Below, piece by piece: positions 27,710 to 36,093 of a stretch of 64,000 nucleotides of DNA. The notes under the pieces are model-generated. The model worked only from the letters and a program-made list of their open reading frames with translations, did not search any database and was not told the origin of the DNA. Origin of the DNA: Polynucleobacter sp. AP-Latsch-80-C2 (GTDB taxonomy: Bacteria > Pseudomonadota > Gammaproteobacteria > Burkholderiales > Burkholderiaceae). The translations under genes and the position numbers were made by a program. The stretch is taken from positions 1-64,000 of the forward strand of contig NZ_JACVOY010000004.1 in NCBI RefSeq assembly GCF_018882185.1, written 5' to 3'. How positions within the stretch are numbered: position 1 is the stretch's first letter; every line of letters starts with the position of its first letter.

Positions 27710-28346
27710 GATACTTTGCCTTTAAGCTAATAGCAAAGATTGCTATAAAAATACCAATAATCAGAGCGGCATAAATTACTTTGCTAACCTGTGGCTGTAT
27801 ATAGCTATCACTTATGCGCAATGAATCAGTGGGGGATGCCTTTTCAGAAGCAATTACTGTATTTGCGTTTTCTTTATTTTTTTGCGTTTGAGCTTCATAA
27901 ACCCCATTGAGATCTTCCAGAACTCGGGCTTGTAACAAATTAGCGCAGCGAATTACATTTTCACGCCCCTCGATTCTTAATGAAAAGTGAATAACGTCTG
28001 CGTGATTTAATAATCCAATTTGCATTGAATTAATAAATTTTCTTCGATTAGCATTAGAGTCCTCACCTAGACACTCCTGAATAAATGCATTAGAAAAAGT
28101 CAGGGGATTTTGCATGCCCCGCATAAACTCCAAACCAGAGAGCATTAACTTCCACTCCAGCTTGCCAGAGTCAAGAGGGCTCACCATCTGCATCTTTGGA
28201 AGACGCACTGAAAAATTAGCCTCATAAATTCGGGGGGCAAACCCCACATAGATACCAGCCAAGGCCAAACACAGCAACTCGGAAGCTACTAAAACCTTCC
28301 AATTTCGGCCCAACCAAGAGGTAACAGAGTGATAGCTAATTTTCAT
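27702..28346 (-). CDS. short Wzz-like chain-length determinant family protein
   Basis: This 214-residue protein has two membrane segments, near residues 16-34 and 188-206, enclosing a periplasmic domain with a beta-rich start (YEANFSVRLP) and helical centre. This is the Wzz/PCP topology. It is much shorter than typical Wzz (about 325) and lacks the cytoplasmic kinase of Wzc. The proline-rich motif usual before the second segment is absent. It is the first gene of the operon with the Wzy-like gene. The likely role is regulating chain length; confidence is moderate because similarity is mainly architectural. Confidence 0.62.
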   Translation of the reverse strand: MKISYHSVTSWLGRNWKVLVASELLCLALAGIYVGFAPRIYEANFSVRLPKMQMVSPLDSGKLEWKLMLSGLEFMRGMQNPLTFSNAFIQECLGEDSNANRRKFINSMQIGLLNHADVIHFSLRIEGRENVIRCANLLQARVLEDLNGVYEAQTQKNKENANTVIASEKASPTDSLRISDSYIQPQVSKVIYAALIIGIFIAIFAISLKAKYRA

Positions 28347-28542
28347 AATGATCTTCTGGCTTGACGATAGGGATCGTATTTCGCAAGATATATAGCCATT
28401 TAAACGCCTAAATTGAATCCAATGGCAGATTTTACTTCTAAAATTACCACTATTAAGGGCTTTGGCCCTCTGTACCCTCTAAGTGGTAAAGTCAGTTCTA
28501 ATAGAACACTCTTAGCCATCACAGAATTTATCTGCAGCCTCA
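28347..28542. promoter_or_regulatory. divergent intergenic region
   Basis: About 196 bases between the wzz-like gene (minus) and the WecA-type gene (plus). An open frame starting inside it (from 28413) runs out of frame into the next gene and has no protein-like features. Promoters for both directions are expected but not resolved. Confidence 0.35.
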
Positions 28543-29634
28543 ATGTCATCGACCCTGATTGCCCTTTTTGTTTCCCTAATAGGCTGCCTATTTATTATTC
28601 GTTTCCAGCATCTTCATAGCCATGTTACGGGAGATACAGATCTAAAAGGCATCCAGAAATTTCATATTCAAGCCGTTCCCCGTATTGGAGGTCTCCCAAT
28701 TTTTATTGGTATTGCTTGCGCACTCATCCCTCGCTGGACTAATGACCTCACAGTCGCCTCGTTTGCCACTCTTTTATTAGCTTCGGCCCTTCCGTGTTTT
28801 TTAATGGGTTTACTAGAAGATCTCACCAAAAAGATTGGTGCTAAAGAGCGTTTGCTAGCCACTATGGTATCAGCTGCAATTGCCGGATGGTCGCTGCAGG
28901 CATGGCTTACCAATGTACAAATTTTCGGGGTGGATTGGATTTTATCAATCCCCATTATCTCGATGATTTTTACCTGCTTCTGCATTGCTGGCGTAGCCCA
29001 TTCCTTTAATTTGATAGATGGATATCATGGACTATCAGGAGCTGTAGCAACAATTATTCTTACAGCTCTTGGTTATGTAGCTTTTCAGATAAAAGACTAT
29101 CCAATCATGGTGTGCTCACTTGCGGGAATTGGGGCCATAGTAGGATTTCTCTTTTGGAACTATCCCAAAGGCTTAATATTTCTCGGTGATGGTGGCGCAT
29201 ATTTAATTGGCTTTTGGATTGCTGAACTTTCGCTATTGCTCGTGCTACGTAACCAAAGCGTCTCAAAATGGTTCCCCCTACTCTTGTGCTTCTACCCCAT
29301 CTTTGAAACTTTATTCACGGTTTATCGCAGAGTCGCCTTAAAGCGTGTAAGCCCTGGACTACCAGATGCCGCCCATCTACATCAAATTATTTATAGAAGA
29401 GCAGTTCGTTGGGCTATTGGTAGCACAGAAGCTGAACTACTTACGCAACGCAATGCCATTACTGCGCCATATCTCTGGCTGCTATCAAGCATTGCTGTTA
29501 TTCCAGCCGTTATCTTCTGGAATAACCATGTCGCCTTAAAGATTTGCGCGGGACTTTTTGCGCTAACTTATATTTGGCTGTATTGGTCAATCGTGCGCTT
29601 CAAAACACCTAAGTGGCTGATCATTCAAAAGTAA
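28543..29634 (+). CDS. MraY/WecA-family undecaprenyl-phosphate sugar-1-phosphate transferase
   Basis: Polytopic 363-residue protein with about ten membrane segments. Conserved cytoplasmic blocks are DTDLKGIQKFH...VPRIGG (residues 31-50), LLEDLTKK (90-97), FNLIDGYHGLSG (155-166, the catalytic NxxDG region), FLGDGGAYLIG (213-223) and a late DAAHLHQ. It would load the first sugar-1-phosphate (GlcNAc or an N-acetyl-deoxyhexosamine, as with WbpL) onto undecaprenyl phosphate in the inner membrane. It is the only initiating transferase visible in the window, so it likely starts the chains built by the neighbouring enzymes. Confidence 0.88.
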   Translation: MSSTLIALFVSLIGCLFIIRFQHLHSHVTGDTDLKGIQKFHIQAVPRIGGLPIFIGIACALIPRWTNDLTVASFATLLLASALPCFLMGLLEDLTKKIGAKERLLATMVSAAIAGWSLQAWLTNVQIFGVDWILSIPIISMIFTCFCIAGVAHSFNLIDGYHGLSGAVATIILTALGYVAFQIKDYPIMVCSLAGIGAIVGFLFWNYPKGLIFLGDGGAYLIGFWIAELSLLLVLRNQSVSKWFPLLLCFYPIFETLFTVYRRVALKRVSPGLPDAAHLHQIIYRRAVRWAIGSTEAELLTQRNAITAPYLWLLSSIAVIPAVIFWNNHVALKICAGLFALTYIWLYWSIVRFKTPKWLIIQK

Positions 29635-29651
29635 CACAACCCTTCGCCACG

Positions 29652-31751
29652 CTACTTAAAGCGTACGCTTTGAATCTGAACTCCTAAGCGACGACCATCA
29701 GTATTAATTCCTAAATTTCTTGGTGTGTAGCAATTGGATAATTGAATTCGCGCGGTAACGATATTGGATGAATTCTGATACTGAGGAGCAAGATCTAAGA
29801 AAATCGTTTCAGGCTCATTGTTTACCCATTGATGACTTATTGTAAGAACGGGCACCTTCCCCTTACCAGCCTCCCAAGAAAGCACGTCGAAACGAGCATT
29901 CAGCGGAATCTTATTAATATTGGGACGGTTAGGCGACAAAATAATTTCCACTCCTTTTGCCCCTTGTGGAAAACGCTGCTCCCAAGCACCAGTTGTCCAG
30001 TGATCTTCCGATACGGGAAAATCTTTGGTAGAGCAATCAGCGCCAGCTATAAAAGGCAGCTTTCCAAAGGAGAAGGCTGCTTCAATAGCCACGCCAACCA
30101 ACAGCGCTAGGATAACCAGCAAACTCATTAGACGGTTACGGCTTGGTAGAGCCGCTCTCTTATTTAGTGCATTTGCAATACCCACTTCAGAGAAGCAATA
30201 AATAAGCCCTAGCAAAGTAGCACCGAGCATTAGGTTCTCACGTACTAAAAATGAGTGCGCAAAAACATTTCCCAAGAAAAGACTTAATAAACCCATTGAT
30301 GCCGGTAATATCAATTGTTTATTTTGGCAATCACGATATGGAACTATGAAAGCAATCGGAAATACAGTAATTCCAATCAAACCATTTTCAGCAAGTACCT
30401 GTAAAAAATAGTTATGTGCATTTTCACCACGGTTCAACTGTAAAAATTCTGAGCGCGCAAAACTGATATTAGAAGATAAATGATAAAACTCGCCCTCACC
30501 TACACCCATCAGGGGATAGGAAGAGAACATATTAATGACAGCACTCCAGATTTCAAAACGCGAGCCCATCATACCGCCTAAATCACTCAAACTATCCAAG
30601 CGTCGACTTTGCATTTGGGCTATCAATTCCCCGACCCAAGCTAAGCTAGGAATTGAACCTGCGCCCAAAAGAATAATGCCAATTACGACAACAAAAACCA
30701 TGAGCGAAATAAAAAATATTTTTTTGGAATGGCGATAAAAATAAATCAGGCTAAGAATTACCAAGGTAATCAATGCGATCAGCAATGATGCGCGAGATTT
30801 ACTTGCTACTAATCCAGCAGTACAGAGCAAAAAGGTAACTGCGATAAAAAACCTCTCAGCACTATTTTTACAAACTAAAAAATAACCCCAAAGGCCCACA
30901 ACTCCCAAAAGCATATGAGCGGCAAAGGCATGTAAATCGGGCTGTAAGCCCATCGCGGCAAAACCGAAGGCATCTTTGCGAAATTGCAACTGCGTCTCGG
31001 GCAAGCCCCAACCAGTTGCTGCTTGAATCAATCCCACAATAGCCGAAACTACCAAGCCCAACATCAGTGAACGGAAAATCCATTGATTTCGACTTTCAGT
31101 ATTAAACTTTTTTAAGGTGGAATTCACCAAGAATATTAGTCCAACTGCAATGGCATAAGCTACCCAATTACCAATTGGCAAATAATCTGCGCGCCAATCT
31201 ATTGGACGAAAATGCATTAAGTTAAATAACACTCCACGAATAGAAGTGCTTGTAGCCGAGAGGTATAGGTTTCGGGCAATTGCCAGAGCAACTGAAGAAG
31301 TGATCACTAGCATCACTAAACCCACAGGCCAGGACGATGTTACAAATGAAGGGTTAGTCTCGCTAGATAAAGTTTGCTGTTGAAGTATTCGCTTCAACAA
31401 GGTCCTGATGAAATAAGCAAATAACAGTCCAGCCGCCAAATCTAGACCTGGGTTTGGCATAGCTAGCGCATTTGCACCCAATAGCGTGTTGAGAAGATTT
31501 GGAATCCCTGCTGTCAGCGGTAATAGTGCAACCACTATCGCAAGACCCCAAGTTTCCGAAACAAGCCCAATAATGAATGCCAATAGGAACAGAGATACGG
31601 AGGGTGTCAAACCTTGACGACCAAAGTAATATGCATCGTTGCCCAAAACTGCCAAACTGGCTATAAGGGCACAAAACAGACCAAATCCAGCCAAAAAGCG
31701 TTCGACCGAACTAAATAATGGTGTTTGACCTGATTTGACTGGCAAATTCAT
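29652..31751 (-). CDS. O-antigen ligase/polymerase-like membrane protein with C-terminal periplasmic domain
   Basis: The N-terminal ~560 residues contain at least eleven membrane segments. A Wzy_C-type loop holds GENAHNYFLQVLAENGLIG, the conserved His-containing block of O-antigen ligases and polymerases. The last ~130 residues are non-membrane and end with NLGINTDGRRLGVQIQSVRF, the same ending as the five DUF6311-like proteins nearby. ATG 31751 (699 residues) is preferred; a GTG at 31814 would add 21 residues but falls within a palindrome shared with another promoter region. It probably ligates or polymerises undecaprenol-linked chains at the periplasmic face. Confidence 0.78.
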   Translation of the reverse strand: MNLPVKSGQTPLFSSVERFLAGFGLFCALIASLAVLGNDAYYFGRQGLTPSVSLFLLAFIIGLVSETWGLAIVVALLPLTAGIPNLLNTLLGANALAMPNPGLDLAAGLLFAYFIRTLLKRILQQQTLSSETNPSFVTSSWPVGLVMLVITSSVALAIARNLYLSATSTSIRGVLFNLMHFRPIDWRADYLPIGNWVAYAIAVGLIFLVNSTLKKFNTESRNQWIFRSLMLGLVVSAIVGLIQAATGWGLPETQLQFRKDAFGFAAMGLQPDLHAFAAHMLLGVVGLWGYFLVCKNSAERFFIAVTFLLCTAGLVASKSRASLLIALITLVILSLIYFYRHSKKIFFISLMVFVVVIGIILLGAGSIPSLAWVGELIAQMQSRRLDSLSDLGGMMGSRFEIWSAVINMFSSYPLMGVGEGEFYHLSSNISFARSEFLQLNRGENAHNYFLQVLAENGLIGITVFPIAFIVPYRDCQNKQLILPASMGLLSLFLGNVFAHSFLVRENLMLGATLLGLIYCFSEVGIANALNKRAALPSRNRLMSLLVILALLVGVAIEAAFSFGKLPFIAGADCSTKDFPVSEDHWTTGAWEQRFPQGAKGVEIILSPNRPNINKIPLNARFDVLSWEAGKGKVPVLTISHQWVNNEPETIFLDLAPQYQNSSNIVTARIQLSNCYTPRNLGINTDGRRLGVQIQSVRFK

Positions 31752-31806
31752 CTGAAGGTAGGGCCCTGGAAAGCTGAGGGAGTTTGGGTCATATTTTTCA
31801 TATTCT

Positions 31807-31836
31807 GTATGCACCCTATTTTAGGGGGTGCAATAC
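31807..31836. promoter_or_regulatory. imperfect palindrome in divergent gap (ligase-like / rmd-like)
   Basis: The left arm GTATGCACCCTA and right arm TAGGGGGTGCAATAC are inverted copies apart from three extra bases in the right arm, separated by about three bases. The left half plus TTT also occurs at 20149-20163. The arrangement and position suggest a regulator-binding site or promoter element. Confidence 0.4.
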
Positions 31837-31890
31837 AAATTTACGGCAAAATGACTCCTTTAGCAGGATTACACTGTTTTCTACCCAATA

Positions 31891-32796
31891 TTGAACCAAG
31901 CAAAACATCATTTGAACTCATCAAACATCCTCATTACAGGCGCTAGAGGCTTTACAGGCCTTTATTTGAAGGACGCAGCTCAAAAATCTGGCCTCAAGGT
32001 GCATGAACTCACCTCGAATCTCAATGATGTAGAAGCCTTGGAAAAAGAAGTCTTATCAGCAACGCCAGACTATGTGGCTCATCTTGCTGGCATTAGCTTT
32101 GTAGCGTCCAAAGATCATGAAGCTTTTTATCGAGTTCATGCTTTAGGGACCAGCAATCTGCTGCAAGCACTTACCAAACTAGAGAAAGCCCCAAAGAAAG
32201 TTCTGCTAGCGAGTAGCGCAACAGTTTATGGAAACAGCGCCAATCATTTATCCGTCGAAGATCAAGCATTAACACCGATTGACCATTACGCTATCAGCAA
32301 AGTAGCGATGGAAGAAATGGCTAAGACTTTTTTCAACCGCTTGCCTATTGTGATTGCCCGGCCATTTAATTACACCGGCGTTGGCCAAAAGGGTAATTTC
32401 CTGATCCCAAAATTGGTTGATCATTTTGCCAAACGCAAACCTTTTATTGAATTAGGAAATTTAAATATTGAACGTGAATTTAATGACGTCAATATGATTT
32501 GTGACGCCTATCTTAAGTTACTGGATTTAGGGAAAGAAAATGAAATTTATAACGTCTGCTCAGGACAAGCTCGTTCGTTGCAGTTTGTTATGGATACCCT
32601 AAAACAGATTACAGGCCACGATATTGAAATCCGTGTTAATCCGGATTTTGTTCGAGCAAGTGAGGTCCATCGCATGGTGGGCAACCCCGAAAAGCTAAAT
32701 CACTTGCTAGCTAGTAATGCGCTATCACTACAAGCACCTGCTTTAGAATATACCTTTAAGCAAATGCTTACTGCTTCTTCGATCCTCTCTACCTAA
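31891..32796 (+). CDS. GDP-6-deoxy-D-mannose reductase-like SDR (Rmd-like)
   Basis: A 301-residue extended SDR with TGARGFTGLYL at the cofactor site, SSATVYG and HYAISK with the YxxxK pair. RPFNYTGVGQKGNFLIPKLV and REFNDVNM match the Rmd block RPFNHTGPGQ...RDFTDV. Rmd reduces GDP-4-keto-6-deoxymannose to GDP-D-rhamnose. The usual partner Gmd is not in the window, so its substrate must be supplied from elsewhere, or it acts on a different keto sugar. The ATTGAACC context gives TTG 31891 as start; the next gene follows within ten bases. Confidence 0.75.
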   Translation: MNQAKHHLNSSNILITGARGFTGLYLKDAAQKSGLKVHELTSNLNDVEALEKEVLSATPDYVAHLAGISFVASKDHEAFYRVHALGTSNLLQALTKLEKAPKKVLLASSATVYGNSANHLSVEDQALTPIDHYAISKVAMEEMAKTFFNRLPIVIARPFNYTGVGQKGNFLIPKLVDHFAKRKPFIELGNLNIEREFNDVNMICDAYLKLLDLGKENEIYNVCSGQARSLQFVMDTLKQITGHDIEIRVNPDFVRASEVHRMVGNPEKLNHLLASNALSLQAPALEYTFKQMLTASSILST

Positions 32797-32805
32797 GGCT
32801 TGAGT

Positions 32806-33918
32806 GTGAAAGTTGCATTTGGAACCACCCTGCTTGATCGAGGTTTAAATAATCCAAAGCAAGATGGAATTGATGGCATAGGCCAATATTGCCAAGCGCT
32901 TTTGCAGCAATACCAGCAAATCCCATCTACCCCAACCATTACCCCTTACTCTTTTGGTCAAGAGCAAAGTAAATGTGGCGCAACTTTATTGCCAAGCTAT
33001 TCAAATCATGTACTTGGTGGGCTAAGCCATATACATCCAGAAGTATTTTTTAAGGATGTGGATTTAATACATTCAACCGACCAATTTATACCTATTGCGA
33101 ATAAGCCTTTGCTTGCAACAGTTATGGATGTTATCCCCTTAAGTCATCCACAATTTCTAAAATCGAAATCGCGTTACCTCAAATCATTTCCTTGGAAAAA
33201 ATTAACTCAACGCGCTGACCGCATTATTACGATTTCTGAATTTTCTAAAACAGAAATTACCAAGCATCTTGGATTTTCTGAAAATCAAATTAACGTAATC
33301 CCACTGGGGGTAGATAAGCGCTACTTTCAAAAAGTTTCCGATTTTGACAAACAGACAGTATTTAAAGCGCTTGGCATTACTACGCCGTTCTTTTTATTTT
33401 TAGGCTCTATTCAGCCCCGCAAGAACTTAGTGCGCCTACTAGAGGCGCACGCCAAACTTCCAGGCTCACTTTCCCGTAACTACCCCTTGGTTGTCGCCGG
33501 AAAACTTGCTTGGGATGATGGAAAGGCCTTAGATGCGATTCATCAGGCTGTTGCCGAAGGTCGAGCCAAATGGCTTCATTACATTTCAGAAAATCAAAAG
33601 CATTGCTTATTACAAAGTGCCACAGCTCTAACCTTTGTTAGTCTATATGAGGGATTTGGCCTACCTATTACAGAAGCCTTTGCCTCCGAATTACCGGTAA
33701 TTACATCCAACTGCACTTCTATGCCAGAGGTTGCTGGAAACGCAGCTATTGTTGTTGATCCGCTGAACTCCCAGGAGATTACTGCAGCGCTAGAAGCCAT
33801 TATTCAGGACTCCGTTTTGGTGAAACAACTGAAAGCTGCAGGGTTAGCACGCTCTCAGCTCTTTTCTTGGGAAGAAAACGCTAAGAAAACAGTCTCTATC
33901 TATCAAACAATGGTTTAA
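32806..33918 (+). CDS. glycosyltransferase family 4
   Basis: The protein has the GT4 features SIQPRKNLVRLLEAHAKL, LVVAGKLAWDDG and the C-terminal SLYEGFGLPITEAFASELPV (EX7E). This branch includes mannosyl- and rhamnosyltransferases such as WbdB-type enzymes. I prefer GTG 32806, which has AAGG seven bases upstream, to TTG 32800. It directly follows the Rmd-like gene, so a D-rhamnosyltransferase role is an attractive guess. About 371 residues, cytoplasmic. Confidence 0.88.
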   Translation: MKVAFGTTLLDRGLNNPKQDGIDGIGQYCQALLQQYQQIPSTPTITPYSFGQEQSKCGATLLPSYSNHVLGGLSHIHPEVFFKDVDLIHSTDQFIPIANKPLLATVMDVIPLSHPQFLKSKSRYLKSFPWKKLTQRADRIITISEFSKTEITKHLGFSENQINVIPLGVDKRYFQKVSDFDKQTVFKALGITTPFFLFLGSIQPRKNLVRLLEAHAKLPGSLSRNYPLVVAGKLAWDDGKALDAIHQAVAEGRAKWLHYISENQKHCLLQSATALTFVSLYEGFGLPITEAFASELPVITSNCTSMPEVAGNAAIVVDPLNSQEITAALEAIIQDSVLVKQLKAAGLARSQLFSWEENAKKTVSIYQTMV

Positions 33919-33951
33919 CACACGCGTTAATTTATTAATTACAGCTCTGTC

Positions 33952-36087
33952 ATGAATTTACAAAAAAGAGATTACTCATTTTTGTACCCCTTATTACTTG
34001 GGGCTGTTGCTTTTTTTATGGTGGTTGGATTTGCCCCACTAAACCCCAATAACCCTGACTGGATTTTGGGTCGTCTTGATCCTACGCAACATTATTTGGG
34101 TTGGCTTTTTTACCGCAATGGGCCTTGGACTTTCCCAGTAGGCTTAAGTCCGCTCTTTGGCCAAGACTTGAGTAGTTCGATTGTCTACTCCGATTCAATC
34201 CCACTGCTAGCAATCCCCCTCAAGGCAATTGGCGTCTTATTACCTGATCGATTTCACTATTTTGGCATTTGGATCTTTGCCAGCTTTCTATTGCAAGCCT
34301 GGCTTGCATGGAAAATATTAGGTCTTTACTCCAATAGCAAGATCCTCCGACTTCTAGGATGCGGGTTATTTGTTTTCTTTCCGCCAATGCTTTGGCGTAT
34401 CAATACACCCGCCGGCGGTCATTCTGCTCTTGTGGGTCAATTTCTCATTTTATGGGCGCTCTATTTAATTCTCAGACCCACTCAAAATAAACGCACTCTT
34501 CTTTGGGTGTTGTTGTTGTCTACAGCGGTCTTGACCCATTTTTATCTCTTTGCCATCGTCAGTTTGCTATGGCTAGCCGATTTGGCTAATCGCCACTTTA
34601 TTCAGCGTGATATCAGCGCTAAAAGTGCTTTAAAGGAAATTCTTTTAGCATTAATTTGTACCTTGCTACTTGCATGGCAAGCGGGATATTTTGCAATCTC
34701 CGCTTCTCTCAACAGTGAGCGAGGTTATGGTTTTTATGGCATGAATGTCCTTGGGCTAATTGACTCCCAAGGCTGGTCATATTTTCTTGAAAGCAAAACA
34801 AATCCGTCCTCATGGGGCGAGGGATTTGCGTACCTTGGGCTAGGAGCGATTATTGCCGGGCTATTTACCCTCATTGCATTATTCAAAACGTCAACAGGAA
34901 ATATATCTGCACTTAAAGCATTTTTTAGAAATCATCGCTACCTTGGCGTGCTCATCATTTTCTTGCCGATTTTTGCCATCAGCAATCGAGTTGGGCTAGG
35001 TGACTTGAGCTTTACCTACCCCTTACCCGCTTGGCTATTGAAGATGGCAGATACCCTTCGCTCCTCTGCAAGACTATTTTGGCCTGTTCATTACCTTTTA
35101 ATCATTGCATTCTTTGTTGCAATAGTGAGAACGTTTTCTCATAAAGTGGCTCTGGGAATTATTGCCGTTTGTTTTGTTTTGCAGGCAGGTGATACTAGCA
35201 AAGGTTGGTTGCATAATCGCAAGCAATTAGCTACTCGCCATTCAGCTGAAGAACATAACCATAATCTTAGCAATTCATTTTGGAATGCGGCAGGAAAACA
35301 TTATAGTGACCTGACTATAGTTCCTTCAGTGAACAGACCGCCTAATTGGGAAAATTTCTCTATCTATACAGTGACTCATCATATGAGAACGAATGCTGCT
35401 CATATGGCGCGAGTTGATCTTGTTAAACAAGAAGCGAGCAATATCAAACTAAATCAGCAGATTGATGCCGGTTCTTTTGATCAAGGCACGTTATATGTAG
35501 TAGAAAACCGCTTTGTCATTGCCGCCCTAGCAACGGCCCCTGACAGTACAGAGATAGCTAAAATAGACACCTTTAATGTGATCGCTCCCGGATGGAATGA
35601 ATGTGGCAATTGCCCCCCAATAGATCCAAAGCTAATATTGACTCGGGACCGCTATGCATCAAAGCTCGGTGAAGTGATTTCGTTTGCAAACTCATCGCCC
35701 AATAGAAGTTACTACTTTCGTAGCGGCTGGTCATGGTCAGAAGACTGGGGAACCTGGTCAGATAGTAAAACTGCTACTCTCAACTTTTCTTGGCCACAGC
35801 ATTGGCCTAAATTACTCAACCTTAAATTTGATACCTTTGTAGTTAAAGGCAAGCACTTGGTTCAAGAAATTGATGTCAAAATAAATGGTGTTTTTTACAA
35901 AAAATTATTCTTAACTCATGTCTATGAGAATGAATTAGATATTTTCCTCACCCCAGAGATGAAAAAATCTAAGTACCTATCCATTGAATTTGAAATGCAT
36001 AACCTAGCACGGCCAGTTGACCTAATAGAGGATCGACCTGATCATCGAAAACTCGGTATCGGCGTGAGATCTGCCGTATTTAGATAG
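33952..36087 (+). CDS. DUF6311-type polytopic glycosyltransferase-like protein, copy A
   Basis: 711 residues. About eleven membrane segments in the first ~420 residues are followed by a ~290-residue periplasmic part. The first outside loop has RLDPTQHYLGW, WTFPVGL and DLSSSIVYSDSIP, with aspartates positioned like the catalytic acids of GT-C enzymes. The soluble part has APGWNECGNCP (a CxxC pair), a WSEDWGTWS block, a KINGVFY strand and the terminal KLGIGVRSAVF. The family name DUF6311 is from memory; no activity is established. It ends six bases from convergent copy B. A role as periplasmic transferase acting on surface glycan is inferred from topology and context. Confidence 0.75.
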   Translation: MNLQKRDYSFLYPLLLGAVAFFMVVGFAPLNPNNPDWILGRLDPTQHYLGWLFYRNGPWTFPVGLSPLFGQDLSSSIVYSDSIPLLAIPLKAIGVLLPDRFHYFGIWIFASFLLQAWLAWKILGLYSNSKILRLLGCGLFVFFPPMLWRINTPAGGHSALVGQFLILWALYLILRPTQNKRTLLWVLLLSTAVLTHFYLFAIVSLLWLADLANRHFIQRDISAKSALKEILLALICTLLLAWQAGYFAISASLNSERGYGFYGMNVLGLIDSQGWSYFLESKTNPSSWGEGFAYLGLGAIIAGLFTLIALFKTSTGNISALKAFFRNHRYLGVLIIFLPIFAISNRVGLGDLSFTYPLPAWLLKMADTLRSSARLFWPVHYLLIIAFFVAIVRTFSHKVALGIIAVCFVLQAGDTSKGWLHNRKQLATRHSAEEHNHNLSNSFWNAAGKHYSDLTIVPSVNRPPNWENFSIYTVTHHMRTNAAHMARVDLVKQEASNIKLNQQIDAGSFDQGTLYVVENRFVIAALATAPDSTEIAKIDTFNVIAPGWNECGNCPPIDPKLILTRDRYASKLGEVISFANSSPNRSYYFRSGWSWSEDWGTWSDSKTATLNFSWPQHWPKLLNLKFDTFVVKGKHLVQEIDVKINGVFYKKLFLTHVYENELDIFLTPEMKKSKYLSIEFEMHNLARPVDLIEDRPDHRKLGIGVRSAVFR

Positions 36088-36093
36088 GGAGAT

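Noticed and set aside
28413..28619. 68-codon open frame upstream of the WecA-type gene
   Set aside because: It overlaps the real gene out of frame, has no family features and no ribosome site.
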